Shown one piece after another: positions 11,336 through 21,244 of a stretch of DNA of 64,000 nucleotides. The notes below the pieces were generated by a model. The model made no database searches. It saw only the letters and a program-made list of their open reading frames with translations, and was not told the DNA's origin. How positions within the stretch are numbered: position 1 is the stretch's first letter; the number at the start of each line of letters is the position of its first letter. Source of the DNA: Prorocentrum cordatum (Eukaryota > Sar > Dinophyceae > Prorocentrales > Prorocentraceae); NCBI GenBank assembly GCA_963575745.1, contig CAUYUJ010016707.1, positions 120,548-184,547 of the forward strand, written 5' to 3'. The translations under genes and the position numbers were made by a program.

Positions 11336-11490
11336 TAGGGGGCCACACGCGAACCCTATCCCGACCCCCCACGATTTCTGAGGGGGAGGGTGGGGTTCAC
11401 TTCGCTCGGGAGCTCCCAGACGAAGTGAACCCCACCCTCCCCCTCAGAAATCGTTGGGGGGCGGAGGTAGGGTTCGCGTGTGGCCCCCTA
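11336..11490. mobile_element. 155-bp fold-back element (MITE-like or hairpin RNA gene)
   Basis: Left arm 11336-11404 and right arm 11421-11490 are near-perfect reverse complements. The outer 23 bases are identical in complement (TAGGGGGCCACACGCGAACC and on), and so are about 32 inner bases around TTTCTGAGGGGGAGGGTGGG; only a short GACCCCCC/GGCGGAGG part differs. The 16-base loop itself contains GGGAGCTCCC. Such a structure fits a non-autonomous fold-back transposon or a hairpin transcript. No clear target-site duplication was found by eye. Confidence 0.8.
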
Positions 11491-12090
11491 TCTGCGGCGG
11501 GCAGCGGCCCGACGCCTCAGCGGCGACGAGCCGGACGGTCTGGAGGCGGAGCTGCGCGCGTGCGCTCGACGGGCGTCGGGCGAGCCAGCTTGCCGACGGT
11601 GCCGAAGCCTTGCCGTCGCTCGGGCGTCCCCTTCCCGTGCACGGTGTCGGCTTCGTGCGTGTCCTGTTTTCGCTCGATGGTCCAGGATGGTCCTCGATGG
11701 TCCTCGCCGGGAAGAAAATGCACACGTCCGAGGAGGAGGAGGAGGAGCAGGAGGAGGAGGAGCAGGAGGAGGAGGAGGAGGAGGAGGAGGATTGAGTGGT
11801 CGAGGGACTCGACGAGGAAGGACGGCATGAGCCAGGCCTCCAAGTGGCTGAAGCAGGGCGCCCCGTGGTCGCCTCCCCCTCGCCTGCGGAGGCGCCCTGC
11901 AGGGCGCACGCAATCAGTGGCGAGGCCAAGCTGGCCATCGATGGTTGCATGATCATCGACCTGGGATGGAAAAAACACAAGTGGCCATGTTGGAAAATCC
12001 TTAACAACTCTTCGTCGGCAAATTATCAATTTTAGGCGGCGCGCCCATCGCCGAGCGGGGGCGGGGCGGAACAGATAGGGCGGGGCGGGG
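11491..12090. other. GC-rich segment with (GGA)n, no gene recognised
   Basis: Holds GGA/GAG triplets at about 11728-11792 and open frames on both strands rich in Arg, Ala and Ser. None shows a recognisable domain or consistent codon pattern. GGGGCGGGGC runs lie at 12053-12090. Confidence 0.5.
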
Positions 12091-12138
12091 CCGCAGCTGA
12101 TGCCAGAGCTCGATATCGAGCTCCGGCATCAGCTGCGG
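12091..12138. repeat. 48-bp near-perfect palindrome
   Basis: Arms CCGCAGCTGATGCC and GGCATCAGCTGCGG flank AGAGCTCGATATCGAGCTCC. The whole 48 bp is its own reverse complement except for one A/G position. It lies just upstream of the plus-strand RT element and could be a cruciform-forming site or a joint of two inverted fragments. Confidence 0.9.
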
Positions 12139-12473
12139 TCCAGGGGCTCAGGGCGGGGCGCCATCGAGCGGGGGAGCGACGACTTCCGAGGGGCCACCGT
12201 CGAGCTGCCCACGGCCGACGAGGTGCGGAGAGCGTCGCACGCCCTCTCGGGGATCACGGGCCGCGGCCGCGACGTGGTGCACACAAGGCACCCTCGCGCT
12301 GCTCGGCGACCAGGCGATCATGGCGCTCATCTGCATCCGGGGCAGCATGCTGGCGCTGGGGCGCGCGCCCATGGCGAAGTCGCCCTCGTGCGCGAGACCC
12401 TGATACCGAAGCCTGACGGTGGTCGCCGCACGATTGCGATTCTCCCTGGGACGGTGCGGCCACTTGACCCGTT

Positions 12474-12611
12474 GAGGAGGAGGAGGAGGGAGGAGGAGGA
12501 GGAGGAGGAGGAGGAGGAGGAGGAGGAGGAGGAGGAGGAGGAGGAGGAGGGAGGGGAGGAGGGGGAGGAGGGAGGAGGAGGAGGAGGAGGAGGAGGAGGA
12601 GGAGGAGGAGG
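12474..12611. repeat. (GGA)n inside RT remnant
   Basis: Forty or more GGA triplets with a few GGG units, inserted between RT box 1 and the WRQA segment. It reads as poly-Glu or poly-Gly in the flanking frame, so it does not itself close that frame. Confidence 0.93.
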
Positions 12612-12924
12612 CTCAAAGATGGCGAAGGCGGCAGATGGGCAGACGGACGCAAACGTGACTACGCATACGGAGTGGACGGGCAGGGGCAGAGCCGCGAGGC
12701 CCGCGCATGGACCGCATGGAGGCAGGCCGCGCAGGCCTGGGTGCGCCCCCGCGCGCGGCCTCACGGCTGCCTCGGCACTGCTCGACCTCACCGAGGCCTG
12801 CGAGCACACGCGCTGGCACCCGCTCGCGACCACGGCTCGGGCCCTGGACTTCCGCGCGCCGCTGCTGAGGCGGATGGCTGTGTTTTACAGTACGCCGAGG
12901 GTTCTGTCGTTCGAGGGCCTCCTC

Positions 12925-12970
12925 CTCCTCCACCTCCTCCTCCTCCTCCTCCTCCTCCTCCTCCTCCTGA
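12925..12970. repeat. (CTC)n inside RT remnant
   Basis: About fifteen CTC triplets between palm motif A and the AGCPFA motif of the plus-strand RT remnant. Confidence 0.9.
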
Positions 12971-13450
12971 TCGTGGGCGCGTTCAGCCCGCTGAAGTGGG
13001 CAGTGGCTGGATGCCCGTTCGCCGACCTGATGACGGGAATGTTTCCTGCTGCCGATCCTGTACCGCGTGGCGGACCTGCCGAACCTCGACCTCGGCATCG
13101 TCGTGGACGACGCCCAGCTGCAGCCCACGGGGCGCGAGGAGCGCGTGGGCGGCACGCTCGCCAAGGCCTGCGCGTTGGTGCGAGCGGGGCGGCTGGTGGA
13201 CCACCTGGTGCTGAGCGACGCCAGGGGCCACAGGGTCTCCGGCCGCCACTCGGCGGTGGTGGCGCCGAGCAGGCGCTGCCCGTCGCTGCAGGGGGCGGGA
13301 GGCCCGATCGACCCGCAACCTCGGCTGCGACTTCTTCCTCGCGGCAAGCGATCTGGCACGGCCGCCCGCCGCAAGAAGATCGGGCGAGTGCTGAACGATG
13401 CGCGAAGGTCCGCGCCCTCCGCCGCGCCGGAGGAAAATGCAGGCAATTAG

Positions 13451-14930
13451 TTTCCATGGGGCAGGTGCCTGCCTGGACGTGGGGGGACTCGGTGACGGGG
13501 CGGGCTCGGGGACAGGTGGTGCACCTACGTCGGGCGGCCAGAGCGGCCCTTTTCGTGCGCGCTGCTCGCCGTTCTCTCACGCTCGACCTCGCGCTTTTGA
13601 AAGGAGACCCCGCCGCTGTGGACCCTGCCTATAAGTGCACCGTCGGGCCCATCTTCACGTTGTGCCAGGCTGTTTGGCCCCGCTGGTCCCCAGTTGACTG
13701 GATTGGCTTTCCCCAGCGAGGCCGGCAAATGTTTTGCCAGAACCAAGGGGCCCATCGGCCGAACCTGGTCGCTGGTCAAGGGCCTCGTCGCCGCTGCCCT
13801 TGCATCCTGCCTTCGGTTCGGGCGGTCGTTTGGGCCTGGCATCTCCTGTCTGCAGACGGCCCAGGGCGATGCGTTGGATTTCAGTGCCGTGTGTCCCCGC
13901 GCGATCCCGAAGATCGCCGCTCAGGTTGTCGGTGACTGGCTCCCGCGTACCGCTCATGCTGATTGCCCCCACCTCTCCTCGCTCTCCCACCCTCCGCTCC
14001 CCGCCTTCATTCGGCGCCTCTGCTCGCTCAAGCCATCGGCCGCCAGCGATTGGGCGGCGCTCCACGAAGCCATGGCACGGTGCCCAGTGGCCAACGGCAA
14101 CTGGGACAATGCGCGCAAGTTTCGTGCTGGCCTCGTTGGAAGCCCCTGGCGTGAGTTGCGCGGCCTCGAGTCTGGGGCGGTGGCGCACCAGCGTTGGGGG
14201 GACCGTCCGAGAACGCGGGGCTTCCGGCGAGACTGCCAGCTGCCTGCCTCCCCGAAGACGGGCGCCCGCGAGAGGAGCGACTAAGCTCTCTGAGGCCATG
14301 GGCTCTTGCCAAGCCCTGGCGCCCAGTGCGCATCCCCCGCCCCGGAGCTCCAGGCGAGTTGGGAAGTCAGACCAGCTGGAGGCCACCTGGAGGGAGAGGC
14401 TGTGGGCGACGGATCCTGCGGTTCCATGTTGGCGCGCGAGCCTCGTCTGAAGCGCGCGGGCTTGTCCGCGGTCCAAGCGGCCGAATTGTTCGGCCTGCTG
14501 ATGCATCGTGTTACCCGCGTGTCCTTGGGACCCTTTTTGTCCTACCTCTGCACTGTGATTGCGTAGTCACCAGTTTCAGTAAAGGCCGAGAGGCCACCGC
14601 AGGCGGCATGCGTGCGTGCGCTGACCTGTGGAAGCGGGCGCGGGAGCGGGTGGGCGACCTGGGGGGGGGGCGCGTGGAAGTGAATCATCGAGGTGGAAGG
14701 CCACGCGCTAGTGCGCGGCGACCTCGGGCAGTCCTCAGGCAGACAAGCATGCCAAGACTGGTGCTGCCAAGCGCCCGCAGGACCCGGCCGCAAGCGAAAG
14801 GCTCCTCCGCACGGCGAGCCTCTCCACGTATGCACGAGGGTGTCTCTCTCGGACTCTGCGGGCCGCGCGCCCTCCTGCAAGCGCTGTCTCGGCGCGGGCC
14901 TCGGGGGTTCGCGGCCGCAGACGCCCTCCC
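13451..14930 (+). pseudogene. C-terminal region of second LINE-like element
   Basis: A fairly continuous frame from 13694 to 14284 (about 196 codons) plus neighbouring short frames. It includes LPRTAHADCPHLSSLSHPPL and later FRAGLVGSPWRELRGLE, style and position suggesting the poorly conserved region after the RT. Near 14693-14890 a frame with GHALVRGDLG and scattered cysteines may be the damaged terminal zinc motif. Assignment rests mainly on position after the RT. Confidence 0.5.
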
Positions 14931-14934
14931 CCAG

Positions 14935-15240
14935 CAGGGCCCCAAGGACCCCAAGGGTGCCCCAAGAGAGCCCCAAGAGATCCCCACGAGGTCCCAAGAG
15001 GCCCCCAAGAGGCGCCCAAGATGCCCCCTAAGAGGCTCTCAAGAGACCCCCAAGACGCCCCAAGAGGCCCACCGAAGGTACCCAAGACGCCCCAAGAGGC
15101 CTCGGAGAAAAAACCTGAATCATTGTTTTCACTACGATATTGGCCACATTTCGGCCTCCAGGGGGGGGACCCCAAGTCTCCCCCTCTTCCTTCTCCTCCT
15201 CCTCCTCCTCCTCCTCCTCCTCCTCATCCTGCTGCTGCCC
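14935..15240. repeat. CCCCAAGAGGCC minisatellite and (CTC)n
   Basis: Degenerate 9-12 bp units to about 15112, then an intervening unique stretch and a CTC/TCC run at 15180-15235. Same repeat class as 7266-7986. Confidence 0.85.
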
Positions 15241-15475
15241 CTCCGATTCCTCCTCGACCCTCCCCCTCTTGGGGTGCGACGTCTGACAAGGGGAAAGTGT
15301 GTGGGCATCGTTTCTGGATGTATGGTCTGGCGGGGTTACGCGAAGCATCTAGACTAATGAAAGAGGAAGGGTGGAGGGATCGGGCAGGAGGGAAGGGGGA
15401 AGGGAGAGAGGATAGGGAGGAGCAGGAGGAGGAACGAGCAGGGAGGAGAGAGACGGGAATCATGCCCAACTGCAC

Positions 15476-15589
15476 CTTGACGAACTGCAAGCGCGTCTGC
15501 TGCCCGGACGCGTCGGCCACCGAGAATCTGAGTATGAGCTCGAGCGTGAAGAGGACGCTAAAGAGGCCGTCCAGAGCGAACCAAAAGTC
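15476..15589 (-). CDS. Cation-channel-like gene, S2-like exon
   Basis: A 38-codon exon from DFWFALDGLFSVLFTLEL to TRLQFVK. The hydrophobic run LFSVLFTLELILRF ends in an arginine and contains the acidic residue typical of the S2 helix of voltage-gated channels (family knowledge). It is bordered by ACAAG before and GTGCAG after (donor after FVK). It joins in phase 0 to the S1-like exon at 20115-20234, with AAG|GAC at both borders. No S3-S6 or pore exon was found below 15.4 kb, so the gene is truncated here or its other exons are not visible. Confidence 0.6.
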
Positions 15590-15760
15590 CTTGTCTTTTC
15601 CCCTCCCCGTCCTTCTGGTCCTCGTCCTCGCTGCTATTCCTTCCTCACTGTTCCTCGCCCCACCTCCCCTCCTCCTTCTATCACCGCCACCTCCTCCTCC
15701 CATCATCACATCTTCCTTAGAGAAAACAAGAAACATGAGAAAGAGAGAGTTAGAGAGAGG

Positions 15761-15945
15761 GAGAGAGAGAGAGAGAGAGAGAAAAGGAAGTGGAGGAGGA
15801 GGAGGAGGAGGGGGAGGAGTGGGAGGAGGAAGAGGAGGAGAGAGGGAGGAGGCGGAGTGGGAGGAGGAGGAGGAGGAGGAGGAGGAGGAGGAGGAGGAAG
15901 AGAAGGAGGAGGCGGAGGAGGAGGAGGAGGAGGACGAGGAGCGCC
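15761..15945. repeat. (GA)n/(GGA)n tract
   Basis: GAGAGA dinucleotides passing into GGA triplets with GGG variants. The RT part of the third retroelement ends at its right edge, so it may mark a truncation point. Confidence 0.9.
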
Positions 15946-16009
15946 AGTACCCCTTGAGTCCACGGCTCTCTGGGCACTCATCGCCTCGCGGGTTTCAGCC
16001 AGGGGCACC

Positions 16010-16500
16010 GTCTAGCCGATCCAGGCGTTGTTTGGCATTTTCAGCTCCAGCTCACGGAAGTTCGGGCTCTCGCGCTTGTCCAACAGCATGTCCGAGTCCC
16101 TGAAGCCCGCCGCCAAGGTCGCAGTACTCACCATCTCCTGGCAGAAGTACAAAGACCAGGACCAGCCCATTGCTAGTGCACATAAGCGAGGAGTGCTCTT
16201 TCTGCCCGAGAGACCTCGAGCAGCCTGGGGATTCACGGCGCGAAGCGCCCCTTCGTCAACCGGCGGGAGTTCGCTTGAAAAACCTGCTGAGACCAGGGGG
16301 CGCCCTTACCCTTGAAAAGGCACTGTTGACATCCATCTGCGCAAGATATAGTGGGGCATCAGCTCGGGCGCGTGCGGCCGCCCGCGCTGCTTGAGACGGG
16401 AGGTGAGTGTGCTTGGGCTTCGCGAAGAGGCAGTTGACGCATCTCGCGTCGAGGATCATTCTGAGCGTATTGTTCTTCTTTCGGACGAAAAAAACGCCCG
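16010..16500 (-). pseudogene. Reverse transcriptase fragment, catalytic box missing
   Basis: Boxes: VFFVRKKNNTLRMILDARCV (box 1), LYLAQMDVNSAFSRV (motif A, aspartate in QMDV) and, after a frame change near 16250, LAMGWSWSLYFCQ. The expected YxDN/YxDD segment would lie below 16.0 kb but there the sequence is a GGA tract, so the catalytic pair is not present. Confidence 0.75.
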
Positions 16501-16799
16501 CGGTCGGCCCCTCGAGCTCACCGAGCCCCAGCACGTTCGCATTGTACACGGCTGAGCAGACAGACAGACAGACAGACAGAGGCCCGGTCAAACCACATGG
16601 GTTGGCCCGTAGACGGGCGAGGCTCCAGCACAGTGGCCTGAGCGCACACGTGCGTAAACGGAGAGCAAACGTTGTGCCTCCGGGGGTGAGGGGGGGAGGA
16701 AAGAAAAGAACGGGGGCGGTCCTCACGGCTGAGCAGAACCAAGCATATTCCCACTTCTCGCTTAATTGAGGCAGCATCCGGCTGGCCGGGGACACTGTC

Positions 16800-17332
16800 G
16801 CTGGGGGCCGGCTCCGTCGCCGAGAAGAGCTCCTGCCACCGATGCCAGAAGTCTCTAGCAGGCCCGTGCAAACGAGAGCCGCCGTCTGTCAGGCCGCCCT
16901 CATCTGGCAACGAGACCAACCCTGGCTGGTACCTCGCACTCGGGGCGTCGACCAAGTCACGCCCTCGTCCCGCTCGGGCGCCGCAAAGCTCATGAAAGGC
17001 TTCCGCGGACGCGCAGGACGGCGGGCCGGCCGATGCCGCAAGATCTGAGACGCGCTCCAAGACCTTCATCTGGCCCGCCGACGACTTGAAGGTCGTCGAG
17101 TCGAAGTCTGACCAGCCACACATGCCGTTGAGGCTCCTCGTCGTCTCATTGGCCCACAGACGCCAATTGGAACTCGCGTTTGCTCGCTTGCGGACCGCGC
17201 GACACCGGGCCGAACTGTCCAAGAAATCATTAGCGCTCACACCGGGGTAAAGAAGAAGAAGAAGAAGAATATTAATATTAATAATAATAAGAATAATACT
17301 AAGAATAATAATAATAAGAAGAAGAAGAGGGA
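16800..17332 (-). pseudogene. Linker region of third retroelement with microsatellite
   Basis: Open minus-strand frame with PGVSANDFLDSSARCRAVRK and LWANETTRSLNGMCGWSD, lying between the gag-like part and the RT. TTA/TTC triplets at 17250-17332 read in frame as Leu/Ile and so do not close it. No domain name can be given. Confidence 0.5.
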
Positions 17333-17461
17333 ACAGCTCCCTCGGCACGTTCATGGAGAGGCACACGCAGATGCCAGCCGCGGACAGCAGCGTGCTCTGG
17401 AAGATGCCCAGCCTGGTCGAGCAATCCAAGCCGGGCGCACAAACCGAACTTGATGAGCGGG

Positions 17462-18775
17462 CTACGCCGCCCCGCCCCCCCTGCCGCCGCCCTTCGGTCG
17501 GGCCTTGCGCTTGGGGGCGCCGTCTGGATGCTGCTTGCCCGAGCCAGCCGATGCCGACCCGCCCTGACGAACAGGCCGTAGCAGCGCGCACTCCTCCATC
17601 AACTTCCCCCTCTCCTTGGGAACCGCCCATTCCTTCTGCAGCTGCGTGGGCACATACTCCTCCAACTCGGGCGAGATCATCACCTGACCCCGCGTGGCAT
17701 TCGTCCCCATGTACGGGCACTCGTCAGCTCCGTAGTCGTTCGCCGCGTCGACCTGCAGGAGCCGCTCCTTGTGCTTGAGCTCGGAGAGCCGCGCGCGCCC
17801 GAGGAGCAACTCCCGAGGAGCGCCCACGCTGAGCTGATCGTTGGAGAGCGCGTGCTCGAGGCAACGCGTCGCCACCTCCGTGCTCTGCGACCCCTGGGCC
17901 CCCCGGTCCCAGTCCAACATCCCTCTTCCAGCGAGTGTGCCGGGCCCGGGGGTGCCCATCCGTCTGGAGGATGCAGTTGCAACGCCACTGCACGGTGCGA
18001 GGGCCTGAGAGGGGCCATCCCCCCCAGTCTGTAGTCGAGGTCAGCCCCGCACCTTGCCGGAAGTCCTTGTAGCGGACCCCGTTGCCGTGCCGGGTGACGT
18101 TCAGGACCCTGGCGTCGAGCTCGATCGGAGTCGCCGTCCCAGGATCCGCCGCGTCGTCCTCCCACGCGCCCAGCTCCCCGAGGCCGGCGCCCTGCTCGCG
18201 GTCGCACTTGAACACGACCACCTCGTCCCCGACGCGCCCGACGCCGAGGCTCTCCACCGTCGCGTACTTCTCCCACTCGAGCGCACCCGCGTCGCCTTTG
18301 ACGCCTCCCCTCGAAGACGCGAGAGCCCGCCAGAAACCACGACTGGGCTCAGGCACGGACCCGACGCCCTCCGAGAAGCCAGAGAGGACCAGCGCGCCGC
18401 CATCGCCGTCCGCACGCTGGCGGTCGCGACGCACGCCCTCCTCCGACTCACACTCGGCGAGGATTTCATTCATCTCCACGAAGGTCGGCAGGCCGTCGAA
18501 TGCGTGAACCTGAGAGCGGCAAGAGCCCGACCCCACTAGCGACTCCGGTATATCCGAGCCGTTCGTTGTCAACGCCATCAGGCCTGAGAAGGGCCCGAGG
18601 ACTAGCGCCTCGGGAAAGACGTCCATGTTCGGAGTCACGATCCACCAGAACTCTTCCTCGAGGTCCATTGGCCCTCTGCCGATGTACTGACTGTAGAGTT
18701 TCCTCGACGACGGGCGCACCAGCAGGCGCTCGTCATTCTCGCTCGCCCTGGTACTTCACGATGATGCGCATCCCT
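17462..18775 (-). pseudogene. N-terminal (gag-like) region of third retroelement
   Basis: Starts near 18766 with MRIIVKYQGE, shifts frame near 18720, then runs open for about 330 codons with EEEFWWIVTPNMDV, RYKDFRQGAGL and SGPRTVQWRC. A further shift near 17950 leads to EVATRCLEHALSNDQLSVGA, DAANDYGADECPYMG and a Lys/Gly-rich end (KRKARPKGGGRGGG). No enzyme domain is recognised. The basic tail would suit nucleic-acid binding (inference). Confidence 0.55.
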
Positions 18776-19124
18776 GAAATCAAATACGATGAATCGAGTT
18801 GCCTGCCAGGCTCCATAGCAACAGCCACACGAGCAACAGCCGACCACTACGCCCACTATGAAACTGACGAGGGCGAGAGTGTGCGCGCTCCCGAAGAGCG
18901 CGTGCTAGGAGGCGCAGTCAGCGAAGTCCTCGAAGAGAGCAGGCGATACCCAGGAGACAGCTCTGCTAACCAGCACAACCACAAGCGATCCAGCACCCCA
19001 GAACTGCGGCATGCGACCCGCGCGAGCGCAGCGAGTTTGAGCCAAATCAGCCACGGAGTGGCCCTGTGAGGTGTTCCCCCTCTGCGGCCTGGGCGCTTGG
19101 CTAGGAGACCGTTCAGATAACATA
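18776..19124. other. Intronic segment without recognised feature
   Basis: Lies inside the proposed S1-S2 intron, upstream of the retroelement start. The retroelement is preceded by a TTTCAG-like acceptor sequence. No coding motif seen. Confidence 0.5.
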
Positions 19125-19716
19125 TAATGCATGCATGCATACATACTTACTGACACACGCATACATCGCCACCTATCTGCCGACCTACAGCCATGCATAT
19201 ATATATATATACTCATGCGTACAAACATACATACACGCATACACATACACGTACACGCATACATGTACACATACATCCATACATCCATTACATACATACA
19301 TACACACATACATACATACATACATACATACATACATACATACATACATACATACATACATACACACATGCATACATGCATGCATGCATGCATGCATACG
19401 TACACATATGCATACATACATACATACATACATACATACATACATACATGCATGCATGCATGCATACATACATACATGCACACACATACATACATACATA
19501 CATACATACATACATACATGCATGCATACATACATACATACATACATACATACATACACACATACAAACATACATACAAACATACATACATACATACTTA
19601 CATACATACATACATACGTACATACATACATGCATACATACATACATGCATACATATATATACATACAGAGGACATACATACAATCACACATACATACAT
19701 ACAGACAGACAGGCAT

Positions 19717-19755
<39 letters not shown>

Positions 19756-19830
19756 AACAGACAATCACTCATACACACAGACCAGGCAGACGTACATACA
19801 TACAATTGTGTGTATCTATATATATATATA
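19125..19830. repeat. (ACAT)n tetranucleotide tract
   Basis: About 700 bp of ACAT units with GCAT, ACAC and late ACAG variants, ending in TATATATA. Tyr-Ile-His and Cys-Met-Tyr-Val frames on the two strands are repeat shadows. Confidence 0.95.
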
Positions 19831-20114
19831 GATATATATGAAATCACCTGCCGGCCACGGGCGATGGCATCGGTTGGCGCGACGCCCGCGTGCCGGTGCG
19901 CAGGCACCGAACGCAACGAAGCTTGCCACGGGAACTGACCACATCGCGCCTGCTAAGCAGGAGGAGGAAGAGGAAGACGAGGACGAGGAGGCGGAGGAGG
20001 AGGAGGAGGAAGGGAAAGGGGGGAGCAAGGGCGGAAGATCAGGAGGAGAGGAGGAGGGTCAGCAACAGCAGCAGCAGCGTGAGGAGGAGAGGAGCAGGGT
20101 GAGGAAAGAGCGTC

Positions 20115-20234
20115 CTTCTCGGCCTGGGGAATTTCTGAGCCCGTCGAGATTAGCGGTTCGGCGACGAGCGTCAAGCAGGAGACCATGATCATCATGGCCA
20201 TGAAGAGCGAGAACATCCCAGCGGTCCTGCTGTA
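20115..20234 (-). CDS. Cation-channel-like gene, S1-like exon
   Basis: A 40-codon exon beginning YSRTAGMFS. It carries a hydrophobic helix SLFMAMMIMVSCLTLVAEP followed by a polar loop ending IPQAEK, the look of an S1 helix and S1-S2 loop of a Kv-type channel (family knowledge). Upstream border is ...GGAG; the downstream border AAG|GAC suggests a GA donor or an ambiguous one-base shift. It joins in phase 0 to the N-terminal exon above and the S2-like exon at 15476-15589. The intron to that exon is about 4.5 kb and holds a retroelement. Confidence 0.6.
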
Positions 20235-20383
20235 CTCCAGGGGAGTAGATGGGGCTAGACTGAGCAGCACGGCGAGGAGGACGAACGAACAGGGCGGGAG
20301 CAGGAGGGGGGTAGGGCGGCCAAGAGGAGCAAAGAAATCCCAGCTATCCTGCTCGAGTCTGGCCTCTCAAGAAAAGCCTGCAC

Positions 20384-21067
20384 CTTGAAGGCGCAGTTGT
20401 CCTTCTCTACTGGCAGCTCCTGGCAAAAAATGCGCGAGTCCATCGAGCGCATGGCGTCCCACGCTGAAGGTCTGACGCTCGCAACGACCATGCTGGGGAC
20501 GAGGTCCATTTCGTCCAGCGTCATCTTGGATACCCGCTTGCTCTGTGCAGGTTGAGCCGTCCTCGCCTTCTTCACGATTTTGGGTCTCGGAGGCAATTTT
20601 CTGGCAGCGGGATTCAGCAAAATAGACATGAAAGACGCCACCTCAAACACGTCGACGGAATCCTCAGAATTTGCCGTCATTTCCGATTCCGGGGCCCCCA
20701 CGAATCCTGCCATCGTTATCATTTCCTGCGCTTTCTCTATGTCCAGGCTCGGAACCTGATCCTCACTTGCAGCAACCAACATCTCAGCAGTAATCCTGTG
20801 TACGGGGTCGCTGCTGGGGGGGACACCAACCTTTGCCAGCATGTCGAAAGCGTTCGTGACGTGCCAATACCTGCTGTGCAGCTTGGCAATGCGCGACATG
20901 ATTCCGACGAAATCATCGGCGTTGAGACAGTCGCGCTGGTCGGCCGCCATCCAGACGTTGGCGACGCCCATCACTACCTCCAAGGACTGACCTTGTTCGT
21001 GAAGGAGGATGGGCAGAATATGAATGACGCGGAAGAGGTGAATCAGACGAAGACTGGTGCGCATCAC
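20384..21067 (-). CDS. Cation-channel-like gene, N-terminal cytoplasmic exon
   Basis: An open minus-strand region of up to 228 codons ending DNCAFK before GTGCAGG, a good donor (the same K|GTGCAG border as the S2-like exon). The left limit is uncertain: the first 25 codons (LRLIHLFRVIHIL) may be coding or intron, with a possible acceptor before GQSLEVVMGVANVW. Inside are SLDIEKAQEMITMAGFVGA, DVFEVASFMSILLNP and a basic RPKIVKKARTAQPAQ segment. No domain is recognised; its place just before S1 suggests a cytoplasmic N-terminus. Confidence 0.5.
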
Positions 21068-21244
21068 TGGTGCTGCAACGCAGCAGGCACATACGATAAG
21101 AACTCTTGGTTTCGGGAGTCGAAGGGGGGCCGCTGCAACATGACAATTTCAAAAACATGATGGTGGCTTGTTTTTCTCAGACGACCTCACATCTCGCATC
21201 GGGCATCCACCCTTCGAGCCCGCACATCGTCGCTATGAGGATGA

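Larger units (their letters stand above)
12200..13450 (+). pseudogene. Reverse transcriptase domain, decayed
   Basis: Boxes seen: ETLIPKPDGGRRTIAILPG (near 12390-12455), AWRQAAQAW (near 12710, other frame), ALLDLTEACEHTRWHPLAT (palm motif A, near 12775-12830), AVAGCPFADL (near 13000-13030), and LDLGIVVDDAQLQPTG (near 13085-13130), where VVDD stands in the place of the YxDD box. The catalytic aspartates remain, but three frames are needed and two triplet repeats interrupt the domain. One of them replaces the short segment between RVLSFEG and the AGCPFA motif. Confidence 0.8.
12170..14930 (+). mobile_element. Second decayed LINE-like retroelement
   Basis: Plus-strand fragments in several frames follow the same order as the 0.2-3.8 kb element: DVVHTRH then LLGDQAIMAL (compare VDGFHMKH...MGD), RT box 1, an AWRQA segment, palm motif A, an AGCPFA motif, a VVDD box, and a long tail to about 14930 that may end in a damaged zinc motif (GHALVRGDLG...C..C). 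A (GGA)n block (12474-12611) and a (CTC)n block (12925-12970) sit inside the coding order. Not functional. Confidence 0.8.
16010..18775 (-). mobile_element. Third retroelement, gag-like plus partial RT, in a channel intron
   Basis: Minus-strand reading from 18775 gives a N-terminal region, a conserved spacer region and then the first part of a reverse transcriptase. It stops before the catalytic YxDD box, at the GGA tract. The RT boxes differ from the two LINE-like elements (LAMGWSWSLYFCQ type). It sits between the S1-like and S2-like exons of the channel-like gene on the same strand. An AAT/AAG-rich microsatellite (17250-17332) interrupts it. Several frame changes show decay. I recognise this as a widespread dinoflagellate type from memory only. 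Confidence 0.75.

Noticed and set aside
19131-19938. Tyr-Ile-His and Cys-Met-Tyr-Val repeat proteins
   Set aside because: Shadows of the (ACAT)n tract on the two strands.
20985-21067. S4-like LRLIHLFRVIHIL ahead of the channel N-terminal exon
   Set aside because: It would precede S1, which is out of order for one channel domain, and it lies before a possible acceptor; left as uncertain coding.
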